Shown here in pieces: positions 44,640 to 56,309 of a stretch of 64,000 nt of DNA. The notes below the pieces were generated by a model. The model ran no database searches. It worked only from the letters and a program-made list of their open reading frames with translations, and was not told the DNA's origin. The stretch lies in the NCBI GenBank assembly GCA_030704615.1, contig CM060732.1, forward strand, positions 36,003,053 to 36,067,052, written 5' to 3'. The stretch's first letter is position 1, and each line of letters begins with the position of its first letter. The translations under genes and the position numbers were made by a program. The stretch comes from Takakia lepidozioides. Its lineage: Eukaryota > Streptophyta > Takakiopsida > Takakiales > Takakiaceae.

Positions 44640-45547
44640 AGAGCGGTCTTAGACATTTGGTGATTCAATGGGGCGCTCTAGGAAGACAACCAAGGGCAAG
44701 GACTTCAACTTGAGAGTATCTAATCGGTTTGATGCACTGGATGAGGTTGAATCCATGGGGTAACTGTCCCCCCTTTGCAGAACGGTTGGCCGTCCAGGAG
44801 CAATCACAAGCTACCTAGACGACAAACAATTCACATGCATAGGGCTGGCTTGCGGCTGGCCACTTTCAACTTCTCAGGGTTGACCAACCAAAGGAAACAA
44901 CTCGAAGTGGGACAAGTTCTTCGGACTAATGATATTCATATCTGCGCTGGGCAAGAAACATGGGAAACGTCGGATAAACTGGTTGGAGATGTCAATGATT
45001 ATAAATGGGCAGGTAAGATGTGTACTCTCAAGGCAGCCTCTGCCAAACGCGGTCAAAAAGGGGTTGGATTCTTTGTCCGTGATTTCTTGTTTGACAATTG
45101 TGAAATTATCAACAAGGGTTTGAGGTACGAGCATAGTATCTGGCTAAAACTGAATCTGAAGGGTGGCATGAGTACGAAGGACCTCTTTGTGGGTTGTGTT
45201 TACATGCCCACAGAGGGGACCCTTAGTGCTGACGCAGACAAAAGCCCGGGTGGGCAAAGGGCTCCATCAGGACGATATCATTGGGCCTTCTGGTGAGGAC
45301 GAGCTGAATTCTAATGGCAGACGGTTAATTAACTGTCTGGAAGAGCTTCAGCTTTTGACCTTGAATAACAGGACAAGAGGTGACCAAGTGCAGTGGACTC
45401 GTGAGAAATCCCGAACTGGGGAACGTTCCATTGTGGACTATATCATAATGGACAAAAATTTGTTCCCCCAGTGTGCCAATGTGTTGATCGACAGAACTGA
45501 TATTGGTACCTCTGACCACTTCCTGGTTTGGACTGAGATCAAAAGAG
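44640..45547 (+). mobile_element. LINE 5' fragment with endonuclease domain
   Basis: A short upstream frame (from ATG at 44668: NLRVSNRFDALDEVESMG) precedes the apurinic-type endonuclease: RLATFNFSGLTNQRKQ, ICAGQETW (catalytic glutamate), GQKGVGFFVRDFLFD and VGCVYMPTEGTLSADAD. About 85 nt with the GDFNAR catalytic motif are deleted at 45240. The last part, SIVDYIIMDKNLFPQCANVL and TSDHFLVWTEIKR, then ends at unrelated sequence. It supplies the 5' portion missing from the copy at 58.3 kb. Confidence 0.83.
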
Positions 45548-45584
45548 GATCTCTTGTGTGTGCCTACTTGTGTCTGTAGTCAGG

Positions 45585-46088
45585 TAACGACGGATTGGTC
45601 AGTGAGAACCACCACGTTGCAGCTGAGCACGGCCTGCTAAGACCAAGCTGACTCTCCCAAGAACCTTGTAAACATCTGGAAGAATACCAAATCAGGTACT
45701 AACAGGAGGCAAGAGCCTGCAATAGCAGGACGGAAAAAATTCTTACCTTAAGAAAACACCACACCTTGCGATTGCAGTTGTCCCACCATTGTCAATCTTC
45801 TAAAAACTCATGCCAGGTCTGCTCAGTGCTGCAAATTCAGGGCCGACTCTGATGAGAGGGCAAGACAGGCTAAAATAGGTCGAAGAAGAAGGTGCCCTCA
45901 CCACATTGTCCTTGATCTTGTGTCATGACCCATGGAGGATTTGCCCTCCCATCAACCCAAAATGATCGCTTCGGTGTGGTGCTGGGTTAGATAATGTCGG
46001 ATTGGTCTTTGAGAAACCACCACAAAATGGCCTGCTAAGACCAAGCTCACTCTCCCCTAAACCTTGTAAACATTAGGAAGAATACCAT
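45585..46088. repeat. Direct repeat of about 100 bp, 400 bp apart
   Basis: 45585-45690 and 45985-46088 share GGATTGGTC, GAGAA-CCACCAC, GGCCTGCTAAGACCAAGCT and CTTGTAAACAT-x-GGAAGAATACC. Unknown element. Confidence 0.7.
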
Positions 46089-46250
46089 GCCCTGTGGAGA
46101 GGAGGGGAGAGGAGAGGAGGGAAAAGAGAAAGCCCGCGGAAAGGAAGGCGATCGCGGGAGAGGAGTGGAGAGGAGATGAGAGGAGGAGAGGGAAAAGAGA
46201 AAGCCGCGGGAGGGAAGGGGAGAAAGATCGCGGAGAGAAAAAAAAAACAA
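46089..46250 (+). repeat. 160-bp purine-rich tract, internally duplicated
   Basis: Almost pure A/G with GGAGAGGAG words. Two similar halves each carry GGGAAAAGAGAAAGCC and GATCGCGG. It could fold as a triplex or be a retroelement polypurine tract. No frame is supported. Confidence 0.6.
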
Positions 46251-46309
46251 AAAAAAACAAAAGGATAATCCCGCGATTTCATCTCGCGGCCTAAACGTCG
46301 CTCTTATCA

Positions 46310-46475
46310 CTACACTACCCCTTAAAACTCAACAACCCCCTCTTGTAAAATTATATTTAAGGTGTTTTAAACCCCCCTCTGTATGTATAATGTTGTACAT
46401 GGGGGGTTTAAAATACCCCCTCCTATGCACGCACGTGGCTGGTACATTTAATGAGGAGTGCCCCCCCCCCCCAAG
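46310..46475. mobile_element. Terminal region B of the Mutator-like element
   Basis: GGGGGT/ACCCCC-rich sequence ending GCACGCACGTGGCTGGTACA through GAGTGC, a C run and CAAG at 46475. The 9-bp target GGTTATCAC follows at 46476-46484, the reverse complement of the target at 41901-41909. Confidence 0.5.
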
Positions 46476-47935
46476 GGTTATCACCAGTTGCTAATCAAAG
46501 AGGCTGACAAGCAAAAGACGACATTCTGGGGGATTGACCAGCATGGGAAGGATTGTTTGTACCAACGACGCTTCCTACCATTTGGGTTGAAGCATGCACC
46601 TACAGAGTTTCAGAGGGTCATGGATATGATTCTTGCAGGGCTAGACTTCGTCCGGTGCTACATTGATGATATCATCATCTTTAGTGCCATGGTTGAGGAG
46701 CATGAGAGACACCTTCAGGTGGTATTTGAGCGTTTGAGGGCGCATGGATTGAAACTACACCATGGAAAGTGTAAGTTCTTCCACGATCAGATTGAGTATC
46801 TGGGCCACATGATATACCCTGGAGAATTGGGTGTTTAACAGACAAAGGTGGAGGCCATTGCACGCATTCAACGCCCCATAGATGTAAGCAGAGGTCGTGT
46901 TTTCATGGGGTTGACAAACTACTATCGACGATTTGTCAAGGGATTTAGTAGCATTGCAAAGGCTCTTACCAAGTTGACCAAGGTGGGTCAGGAGTGGCAG
47001 TGGGAGGAGGAGCAGGAGGAAGCCTTTGAGGAACTCAATGCTCGATTGACTTCTGCGCCTATTCGGGGGCGGCCTTTCTAGTTACATACGGATTGGAATA
47101 TGCTGGGGATTGGAGCAGTGCTCACACAGGTGGATGATGAGGGAAGAGAGTTCGTAGCGGCATATGCTAGTCGCTCGAACAATGATGCCGAGGCGAAGTA
47201 TAGTTCCTATGAAGGGGAGTGTCTAACTGCAGTATGGGCAATGACACATTTTAGATGCTACCTCTATGACAATCTCTTCACCCTTGTTACGGATCACCAA
47301 CCATTCAAGTGGTTGATGGAGTCACATAAACTTACAGGGAAGCTTGTACGGTGGGCATTTATGCTTCAAGAGTACGACTTCCAGGTGGTGCATCGAGCCG
47401 GAATAGTCAACCGGGATGCGGATGGATTGAGTCGCAATCCATGTATCAGTGAGCTTGGTGATACAAGAGCTCGTTGGCATGGTGAGACGGACGAGGAGAT
47501 GGTGCCAGGATAACACGCATCTGTTTTTTTGTGCATTCTAGCAATGGGAGCTCAAGCTGATCCATCCCATGTGATTGGTCATGGAGATAGTGTGCATGAC
47601 GATCCAGAGATCAGTGAGGAGCTTGGTGGTACTAAGGATGTACATGAAGATGCAACAGTGTTGGCCTACCTTTGTACTGGAGAGACAGCAGCCAGTATGA
47701 CTGCTAAGGAGAGAGATCGGATCCTACAACGAGCCAAGAGGTTCAAGTGGGATGGGACTCACCTACTCTGAGTATGGGAGGATGGACGAGTGAGGATTGT
47801 GCCTCATCCAACATAACGAGCGCGATTGGTACGCGATGCCTATGAGGAGTTGGGACATTTTGGAGTGCGACGCACTCATAGTTTGCTGCAAGGACAGGAT
47901 TGGTGGCAGGGCATGCACACGGATGTGCAATAATT
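46476..47935 (+). pseudogene. RT C-terminal part, RNase H and integrase start, DNMT-gypsy copy A continued
   Basis: Begins GYHQLLIKEADKQKTTFWGI, exactly where the minus-strand piece stops at 41901. Then CYIDDIIIFSAM (RT active site), FMGLTNYYRRFVKGFSSIAK, RNase H (YEGECLTAVW, LVTDHQPFKWLM, HRAGIVNRDADGLSRNP), the spacer, and the integrase zinc region (EELGHFGVRRTHSLLQG) up to about 47935. Stops at 46838 and 47080 and other breaks make it a pseudogene. Confidence 0.88.
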
Positions 47936-48661
47936 GCCTTGAATTTCCTTTAGTGGGATATCAACTCATTTTTTACTGGAGCCTTTTAGCAAAAATTCGC
48001 CAAAAAAAAAAACGCTGGACGTGGATCTGCTGGATGGATGTGGAGGGCAATAGATGATTACATTTGTAGTTGGGCTTCTGCGGTTGAATGAAAAGTCGTG
48101 GGAAGGGGAGATGTCATCCATCAGTCCAACGAATTTCATCATAAAAGAAAGAGAGGGAGAAGTCTCTGCCCTGCCAGCGCCACTCTTGAGTGAAATGAGG
48201 GGTCAGTTTTCATGTGAACCATCTCCCCTCTCATTTTTAAAGGGGCGATTCCTTCCTAGAGTGGTTCGACGATGTCATCCAAGACGAGGAGACCGTGAAG
48301 GTGCCACATGAGGGTATTCTTCTGCGTGAAGAAGTGGGATGATTTTTTTTTTCCCCTTCATCGTTTTTTTTAATTATCAAAGAAAGGGGAAAAAGAAACG
48401 AACTATTGATATTCACTCAGTTATTCAACCAACACTGTTATACTACAGATTGATAGCTGATTAGACATGCAATCACCATTCAATGCTCTCAGATTCCACT
48501 TTCATCTCATTTTCTGCATACAATATTATACAGCGTGTTCCTGCTCTGCTATTAAATCAATACACACAGAGAACCATCACACACTAGATATCAAAGCACT
48601 TTTGGCGGCAATTGTATAGTTCAAATCTCACTGGAACTATAACCCCACTGTAATCGCCCAC

Positions 48662-48881
48662 TTTTTTTTCAAAGGGAAACATCTGGGAGCGACAGCTCAC
48701 AAATCAGGCCCCTTGATATAGAGGAGAAAATAACCTCTCAGTAACCTCACCGTAAGGCTTTCTGATGCGACACTGCACAGGGAAGGGGGAAACGCGCGTA
48801 CCACACCCGTCAAGTAGCAGGATTTGACCCCAGGGTCATCCGGATGGCACTCAGCGCACTTTACCAACTGAGCTACTGACC
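48662..48881 (-). mobile_element. tRNA-derived SINE, copy 1
   Basis: The minus strand starts GGTCAGTAGCTCAGTTGGT, with box A TAGCTCAGTTGGT (48863-48875) and box B GGGTCAAATCC (48820-48830). These are an internal Pol III promoter of tRNA origin. A body of about 130 nt and an A-rich 3' tail follow (T run at 48662). The flanks share CCCACTT, a likely target duplication. It is the same family as 62983-63204. Confidence 0.8.
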
Positions 48882-49015
48882 CACTTTCAATTTCACTGAT
48901 GACAATTTCCCAACACATCAACCTTAGATGTAGGCACATTTTCCAGAAATGTTCTAAATTTAATTAGGCACTTGATTTTGAATTAATTATTACCTAATAA
49001 GCTAGGTCAGTACGG

Positions 49016-50120
49016 TAGCTCGCCCTCCTTTCATTACCTTTGGACGATCTTGTCGTGTCTTTACTTAGTAACTTATTAGTCACGCACTCTGCGTTTACTT
49101 ACTGGACCTCGTTGCATCATCTTTGCGATGGAGACACACAGACAGGGACGGACAGCATGCACAACGGTAGAGACATGTGAGTGTGGTGATGGAGGATGGA
49201 GCAATTCTGCTCTCCTGGCCGGGCAGCAGCAGTCTCTAGGCTGCTCCCACAAGGACTGTGACCATCGCCATTAATGTAGTACGGAAGTTGCTGAGGCAGC
49301 TTCCATTGAGAGAGATGGCAAAAGACGAAAAGACCAATGGTAGCTAGATGCATACACAAGGGCCAAGAGCGTAGAGGCAGACACGGAATCTCAGACAGAC
49401 ACGGAGTAGCCAGGACTCGGGATTCTGCAAAAGATGGGGATTGTAGGTGCGCTGTTGAAGCATCCGGAAGACTTGCCCGCTCTGTTGAAGCTGAAGATGG
49501 CATCCGTGGCGGCCAGTAGAGCCATTCCGTCGTATCCCAACTTGGCATTCTGCTTCCAGATGTTGAGATGCGTCTCTCGCTGTCTCTCGGTTGTGATCGA
49601 GCCACTCGACCCTGGTCTACGCAATGCGGTTGGTCCTTTCGTTCTGAATTTGTGCTTCTCTATATCTAAGATCTAAAGCTTTCTTTGCTGTCTTTCACTT
49701 GATTGTCTTTAGTATGTGATCTCAATCTTGAAATTCGATGAATTGATTCTGAAATGGGTGATGAAAACACATGTCCGATGTTGGATTGGACAGCTCACCT
49801 CTAGTGCAGTTTCAGAGAAAGCTAGTGCCGACCAGAAGTTGGAGTGCTATTACGGACGATCAATAGAAAGTAAACCTGGCATGTGCCTTGTTAAAAGACA
49901 TGCATATCTACCAGTTGAGGTTGCCCTCTTTCGGCACTAGTGAGAACAAGTCCAATCACAGCCGAGAGCATCAAGATCCTTCTTTCCAGATGGCAGACCG
50001 AAACGAAAACATGATATCTTGGAACCAGTATATAAGCCACTCTCCTGTCAACGTGTGTACCAGAGATGCCAGAGTAGTTCTTGGTCATAGTTTTGATGAT
50101 GATTATTTTGAAGGTTTGCC
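49016..50120 (+). pseudogene. SQS: Squalene synthase 5' end, inverted duplicate (promoter, exon 1, intron part)
   Basis: Co-linear in reverse orientation with 23.81-24.88 kb. Exon 1 is 49434-49628 (MGIVGALLKHPEDLPALLKL to GLRNA, 65 codons, open) with the same donor GCG/GTTGGT. The intron copy runs to about 50120 and then breaks off. Exon 2 is absent, and a PPR pseudogene starts 160 bp later on the same strand. The copies differ at scattered sites (for example AIPSYP against SLPSYP). It cannot encode an enzyme, but the promoter might still drive a transcript across the PPR. Confidence 0.78.
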
Positions 50121-50281
50121 AGCATGAGGTTCGAGAACAATCTAGTGAAGGTTCTGGGGCCGATATGCAGCATGTACCTCCCGACCAAGCATACACCGGG
50201 TATTATCTCGTGGATTATGATTACAACGGATTAAAACTGCCAGTTAGATTTGAAAGTAGATGACTTCAGTGACGTTGTAAC

Positions 50282-53238
50282 GTGTACCCTGCTGCAGCTC
50301 TTGAGAAGTCTGTCCTGATGAGAAGACCTTTCTTTGAATTTCTACAAGCTGTGACCCTTAAACTTGTAAGCAGGAGTCTGGAGTCTCGCAGGATGGCAGG
50401 GTTACATGAGGGACCGATGTTTGTTGTACATCCAAATGGTAGCTGGGGTAGCACCTCCACCCTCACCAAACCTTTCAAAAGAGGGCCTGGAGAGGAGATC
50501 AACAGGATTACGTCTGGCCAAGGTGCGGATGTGAGGACACTATGTAAGGAGGGGAAAGTGAAAGAGGCTCTGCACATGTTGAAACAACAAGACTCTGGGG
50601 TAAACTCCAACATGTATGCCTGTCTCTTGGAGGGGTGCATCAACATGAAAGCGCTGGCAGTGGGAAAGCAGGTGCATGACCACCTAATTCGAAATGAATT
50701 CAAGCCTGATGTCTTTGTAAGTAACACCCTTATCAAAATGTATGCCAAGTGTGGGAGCATGGTCGATGCACGGCAAGTGTTTGAGAATATGCCTCAACGA
50801 GATATATTCACATGGACTATGATCCTGGCAGGATATACTAAGCATGGGCTTGCAGAGGAGGCTTTCAAAATCTATGAAAAGATGTACTGGGAAGGGGTTA
50901 TGCCTGACAGAGTCACGTTCATTTCGGCTCTGAGTGCCTGTGCCAGCCTAGGATCCCTGGAAAAGGGCAAGCGGGTTTATGCCGCGACATCATCAAAGCT
51001 GGAATCAGATCATGCATTAAATTGGAAAATAGTCTTATTGATGCATATGCCAAATGTGGGAGTGTGGATGATGCACGCCAGGTGTTCGACAAAATGGCCA
51101 AACGAGATGTGGTCTCATGCAATGCAATGATCACAGGATATGCTCAACATGGACATGGTGAAGAGGCTCTGAAAATCTACGAGAATATGAAACGGGACGG
51201 GATCATGCCTGACAAGGTCACATTCATTTGTGTTCTGAATGCATGTGCCACTCTACGAGCCTTTGATAAAGGCAAGCAGGTCCATACTGAATTCATCAAA
51301 TCCTCACTTAAACCATCTATTAATTTGGAGAACACCCTTGTTGACATGTATGCAAAATGTGGGAGCTTACAGAGTGCATGTCAAGTGTTCAACGATATGG
51401 CTACACGAAATGTGGTCTCATGGAATGCAATGATCGGAGGATATGCTCAGGATGGGCATGGTGACGAGGCACTCAAATTGTATGAGCGAATGAGACAGGA
51501 AGGTGTGATACCTGACAGGGTCACTTTCATTTGCATTCTCAATGCGTGTGCCTGCCTCAAAGTTCTGGAAGAGGGCAAGCTGGTCCATGCTCACATTGTC
51601 AAAAGCAGGGATCGCATCATATATAAATTTAGAGAATAGCATTGTTGACATGTATGCCAAATGTGGTAGTTTAAAAGACGCCCGTCGAGTTTTCAACAAA
51701 ATGGTTAAGCGAGATGTAGTATCATGGAGTGCGATGATTGCAGGATATGCTCAGTATGGACATGGTGAAGAGGCTCTCCAATTCTATGAGCAAATGCAGC
51801 AGGAAGGTGTGAGGCCCAATGGGGTCACATTCATGTGTGCTCTCAATGCGTGTGCAAACCTCAGATCCCTGGAAAAGGGCAAGCAAGTCCATGCTGACCT
51901 AAAAAAAGCTGGAATTGCATCATATGTCTGCTTGGAGAATACCTTGGTTGATATGTATGCCAAATGCGGGAGTCTAATGCATGCGCGGCAAGTGTTTGAT
52001 AAAATTGCTAAAAGGAATGTGGTATCCTGGACTGCCATGATATCAGGATATGTTCAGCATCTGCAAGGTGAAGAAGCTCTCAGCACCTATGAGCAAATGC
52101 AAGTTGAGGGGGTAACGCCCGATAGGGTCACCTTCATGTGTGTTCTCAATGCATGTGCTAGCCTTGGAGCCCTGGGAAAGGGCAAGCATGTCCATGTGGA
52201 CATCATCAAAGCGGGGATTGCACCAAATATTGGTTTGGAAACAACCCTTGTTGACATGTATGCCAAATGTGGGAGCGTAAAGGATGCACGTGAAGTTTTT
52301 GACAATATGCCTACCCAGACTGTGGTCTCATGGAATGTGATGATTGCAGGACATGCTCAACATGGGTGTGGTAAGGATGCCCTCCGACTATTTGAACAAA
52401 TGCAGCAAAAAGGCTTGAAGCCAGATGGGGTCACATTCATTTCTGTTATCTCTGCTTGCAGCCATGTCGGCTTAGTAGATGAAGGCAGTCGCTTTTTCAA
52501 CTCCATGACTCGAGATCATGGAGTCACACCTACACTCCAGCATTTTGGCTGCATGGTGGACCTTCTGGGTCGTGCAGGACGATTGGATGAGGCAGAGGAT
52601 TTCATTAGTAAAATGCCAATTGAACCAGGTGCTTCAGTGTGGAGCTTGGCGCCTGCAGAATTCACGGGGATCTCAAGGTAGCAGAACGTGCTGCAATGTG
52701 CATTCTGAAGAAGGACCCACAGCATGGTGCAGCTTATGTGCTGTTATGGAACATCTATGCTGCGGCTGGCAGGTGGGATGACAAAGCGAAGGTGAGAAAA
52801 CTGATGGAAGAGAGAGGTGTCAGGAAGGAGCCAGGGCGCAGCTGCATTTTCATCAACAACCAGGTGCATGCATTCACTGTAGAAGACAGATCACATCCGC
52901 AAATTGAGCAAATCCATGCTGAGTTGAAGAGTTTGTTTCTGCAAATGAAGGAGGTTGGGTATGTGCCTGACATGCACTTTGTATTGCATGATGTGGAGGA
53001 GGAGCAAAAGGAATTTTCTCTTGGCCACCACAGTGAGAGGCTGGCCATTGCTTTTGGGCTCATCAGCACACCCCCTGGGACACCTGTCCACATCATCAAG
53101 AACCTTCGGGTGTGTGGGGACTGCCACACTGCTACCAAGTTCATCTCGAAGATTGTTGGGTGAGAGATTGTTGCACGGGATGCCAACGGCTTTCACCACT
53201 TTGAAGATGGTGCTTGTTCTTGTGGGGATTACTGGTGA
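50282..53238 (+). pseudogene. PPR-DYW pseudogene with three frameshifts and a stop
   Basis: The start MYPAAALEKSVLMRRPFFEF could be an organellar presequence. PLS triplets follow (MYACLLEGCINMKALAVGKQ; TLVDMYAKCGSLMHARQVFD; SWNVMIAGHAQHGCGKDALR), then E motifs ([39 protein letters not shown]) and a DYW domain ([36 protein letters not shown]). Frame changes occur near 50980, 51605 and 52645. TGA at 53161-53163 stands where relatives have an arginine codon, and the end HHFEDGACSCGDYW (to 53238) remains readable beyond it. It is more diverged within repeats than the gene at 17.2 kb. Originally an organellar RNA-editing factor. Confidence 0.88.
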
Positions 53239-53930
53239 AACAAGCAACATCCTTACATGTGAAGACAGTCTGCAGCAAGTCCATGGTTTGTTGTCTTTAT
53301 GGATACAACTGGTGTCATTACAGTCAAAGATTAGTACCTGTTTTGAGGTGAATTTTTTCATACATATTCTTGACTTGCTTACAGACTAGAATCCACTCCA
53401 TGTTGTTTGGAAAACATTTCTGCGGTTTATTTTGGCATACTACATTTGAGCGAGACAATCTATGTTGATTTCGCCATTAGCCCAAGATCAAACTTTATAA
53501 TATCGCAAAACCATGGTTTCCTGTTTGCTTTTTTGCATATGCTGAAAGCATGTGGGCATCCAACCCTACACTCTGGTCCCCAATTCCATACCATTCCTGA
53601 TGGCATGAAGATGTCGTTTGTCAACTTCTAAGATCTCAATGGTGTGATTGTAGTAACTGAGTATTGTGTCAAAGTTTGGCAGTTACAGCTAGTTCAGTAA
53701 GGAGGAGGGAATAGGAAACATTATACTTGTGCTTCACTGTTTCAGGCCTGGGCACATCAGGAAGCTTTAATTGGCTCTGATGTGTCAAGAGTGGGTGCCA
53801 GGGAGCTGTACGGCAATATGTTCCAGGGGGAACTTCCCTCCTTCCTTCTTGAGCAAGCGCATGGGTATCGTGAGTTTCAGGAACCTCGGGTGATCGCGCG
53901 AGGTTACTTTTGGGAGGGGTCGAGACAAAC

Positions 53931-56309
53931 ATGGCGGAGGGCGGAAGAAAGCTGTATCAACGTTGCGTTGAAGTGAACCCTGAGAGTGTGCACTCCTGGC
54001 AGGTAGATTGCTGTCTCTTACACGCTTTCCCTCTCTCTCCATGACCACGTACAGGATATTAACATGTTGTCGTTGAGAGTTGTTAGATGTTTCTTCTGGT
54101 TTAGTTAGATATAATGTCTGGGCATGAGCATAATTTCAGGCTGAGCTTCATATCCTGGTATCTGTGACTAGTCGTATGTAGTCAGTACCCTGCAGGGACT
54201 TAGATAGCAAGAGCCACAACCAATATTTGCAGGAAAGATCACTTGATACATGTCTACCTCTCGCACTTCTCTCTACTGAGATCCTCTTTTCAAATCAGTT
54301 GCTTCCTTACAGCAATAGTGGAGAGCTTGGAAATTGACCTCCTTACAATTGACATGTTTGATGTGGGAATGTGTATCCCTCTCTAAAGTGCAGACATGGG
54401 CAATACTGGAGGAAAAGGCTGGTCACTTCACTGGGGCTCGTATTCTTTTCGAAGGGGAATTGGTGCTAATCCTTCCAATGTTCCCTGTCTTCAGGTGCTC
54501 TCTCTCTCTTTTCATCTCCTATAATGGATTCCTGTAGGAGGTGACAAAATGCTGTCTGCTTTTCAATTAGATCCTGAAGTTAAGCTGTCTTGTGGAGGTT
54601 TGTGACCATACGTGTTTGTTAGTGGTTATAGGCTTATGCACATATGGAGCGGGTCTGTGGAAATTTGGAGGCTGCCCGAAAGCTATTGCGGGCTGCTCTT
54701 ACTGTGGAACCCGAGAACGCTGCTAGCCTGATGGTGCGTGCTATATAGTTTCTGATGTTTCTGTTTATTTGGAAGGTGACATGTTATGAGAACCAATGCT
54801 CTTTGACAGTCTTCTCCAACTGAGGATGAGAATGACTGAGGGTTGAGATGGATAGAATGGATTGTCTTGCTGTGTGTTGGGTCTCAGTAGAGGTGCTATA
54901 TTGGGGCCACAAGCATACTGAAATGACACTGTGCTCATGTAGAATTGCCATCATAACACTTTTTGGAAAGACGTCATTGTACGTGTTCTAAAGTGTTTAA
55001 TGCTCTTCACTTTTGACTCAATTATGTAGTGTAGGATTCCATCTAGTTTTGGTGTCATTGAAGTGTGCCATTATGTATGGGTGGATTTCCATGTACAGGA
55101 ATCGGCTCTTGTGGAACAGGGTTTGGGCGACGAAGAAGCAGCGGCAGATTTGTTCAAGCAGGCTGGCATAGCAGACAAGCGAAAGAGTTGTGTAAAACGA
55201 CAAATGTTCGAGTCCCTTAAGAGAACTCCGCACTGGAAGAAACCCCAATCGAATCAAAGTGCAAAGAAGGGTGGCATGTCAAGCAGTAGAACTTCAAAAA
55301 GGATGCACCTGCAGAGAAGCAAGTTCTGGAGGGGTATCTGACTGCACGACTCCCAAATAGTGATGTGGGACTGCCACAATCAAGTGAAAGTTAGGTAGAG
55401 CAACGTTTCCTCTTCTTGTTAGAGCGCGAGTTTTTTTCAGGGGCTTCTGTATTGTAGTAGAAAGTGGACTGAGGAAGAGGTTTGACTGTATCTATGAGTG
55501 CAGCATTGCCACTAGCAAAAAGTTGCTGTTTGAGATATTTTCCACAGTCACTAGTATGGAGATTGATGGGCTTGGAGTCTGTTTATTATTGAGTCCACCC
55601 TTTTTTCAATCTGTATGCTGGAAGGTGGTTTATCTAGATTGTACACCAGTTTTACTGTAGTTTCACTGTAGCTGGAGATTTCGGACATTGAACAGCATTC
55701 ATTCAACCCATGTGAAGGCAGTGCCAAGGCTGCCCTGCCACAATGGGATTCAGTTGAATAAGAGAGAAACTTGACAATGGAAAGTTTGGTAGTGTCTCTG
55801 AGTACTTGTATGGCTCATTCTTGTGTGCACAGGTAGTGTGGTAACTGTTGTTACATCAGATTCATTTGGGGTATTGTAATTGACCCACCGATTAGATTAG
55901 TGACATGCTAATGATAAAGCATGACCCCCCACTAGGACAAATAGATCTACTGAAGTACGGGAGTTACATAGCAGTAGTATTCATGGTGCATACAGCTTTT
56001 CATAGTGGGGGCATAAGCAGTCAAAGCAAACATTGTGGGGCCACTGCCAGTCTGTGCATGGTTTGATGCATATTACCCCAGGAACGATCAACTCTGTCAT
56101 GGGACTTCGATGAGCTTCTTCACTATCCATGTGAAAAGCTGATGCCGAAAGAAGGGACTGCGGAGCATCACTTCAGCTTCTGCAAAGTGAATGATGACGG
56201 CCCACCAAAAACTTCAATCCAGGAAGTCCTACTTCCAGTGAATTCTACGGAGGGCGTGGATCCAATTTGTGAAGTCGGTTGTCCTCCCAGCTTTGCTATC
56301 CCTGCTTGA
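53931..56309 (+). CDS. HAT/TPR-repeat RNA-processing protein, partial exons
   Basis: Exons that join in frame at GT/AG sites: 53931-54002 (RKLYQRCVEVNPESVHSWQ), 54394-54462 (TWAILEEKAGHFTGARILFE), 54632-54733 (AYAHMERVCGNLEAARKLLR, TVEPENAASLM) and 55099-55341 (ESALVEQGLGDEEAAADLFK, then a basic tail). They give half-a-TPR (HAT) repeats like those of HCF107/Mbb1-type chloroplast RNA factors. The exact ortholog is not certain. About ten residues seem missing between exons 2 and 3. A 27-nt candidate at 54571-54597 would leave a 34-nt intron, too short to trust. An open 76-codon stretch at 56082-56309 behind an acceptor CCCCAG may be a last exon. The 5' end was not found. Confidence 0.5.

Noticed and set aside
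46047-46310. Ser/Leu/Phe-rich frames on the minus strand
   Set aside because: They are the complement of the polypurine tract and carry no protein signal.
46262-46325. Possible second SINE type on the minus strand (TAGTGTAGTGATAAGAGCG)
   Set aside because: Box A-like word present but box B is poor and no tail or target duplication is clear. Not listed as a feature.
54571-54597. 27-nt micro-exon in the HAT/TPR gene
   Set aside because: It would keep the frame, but leaves a 34-nt intron, shorter than plant splicing normally tolerates.
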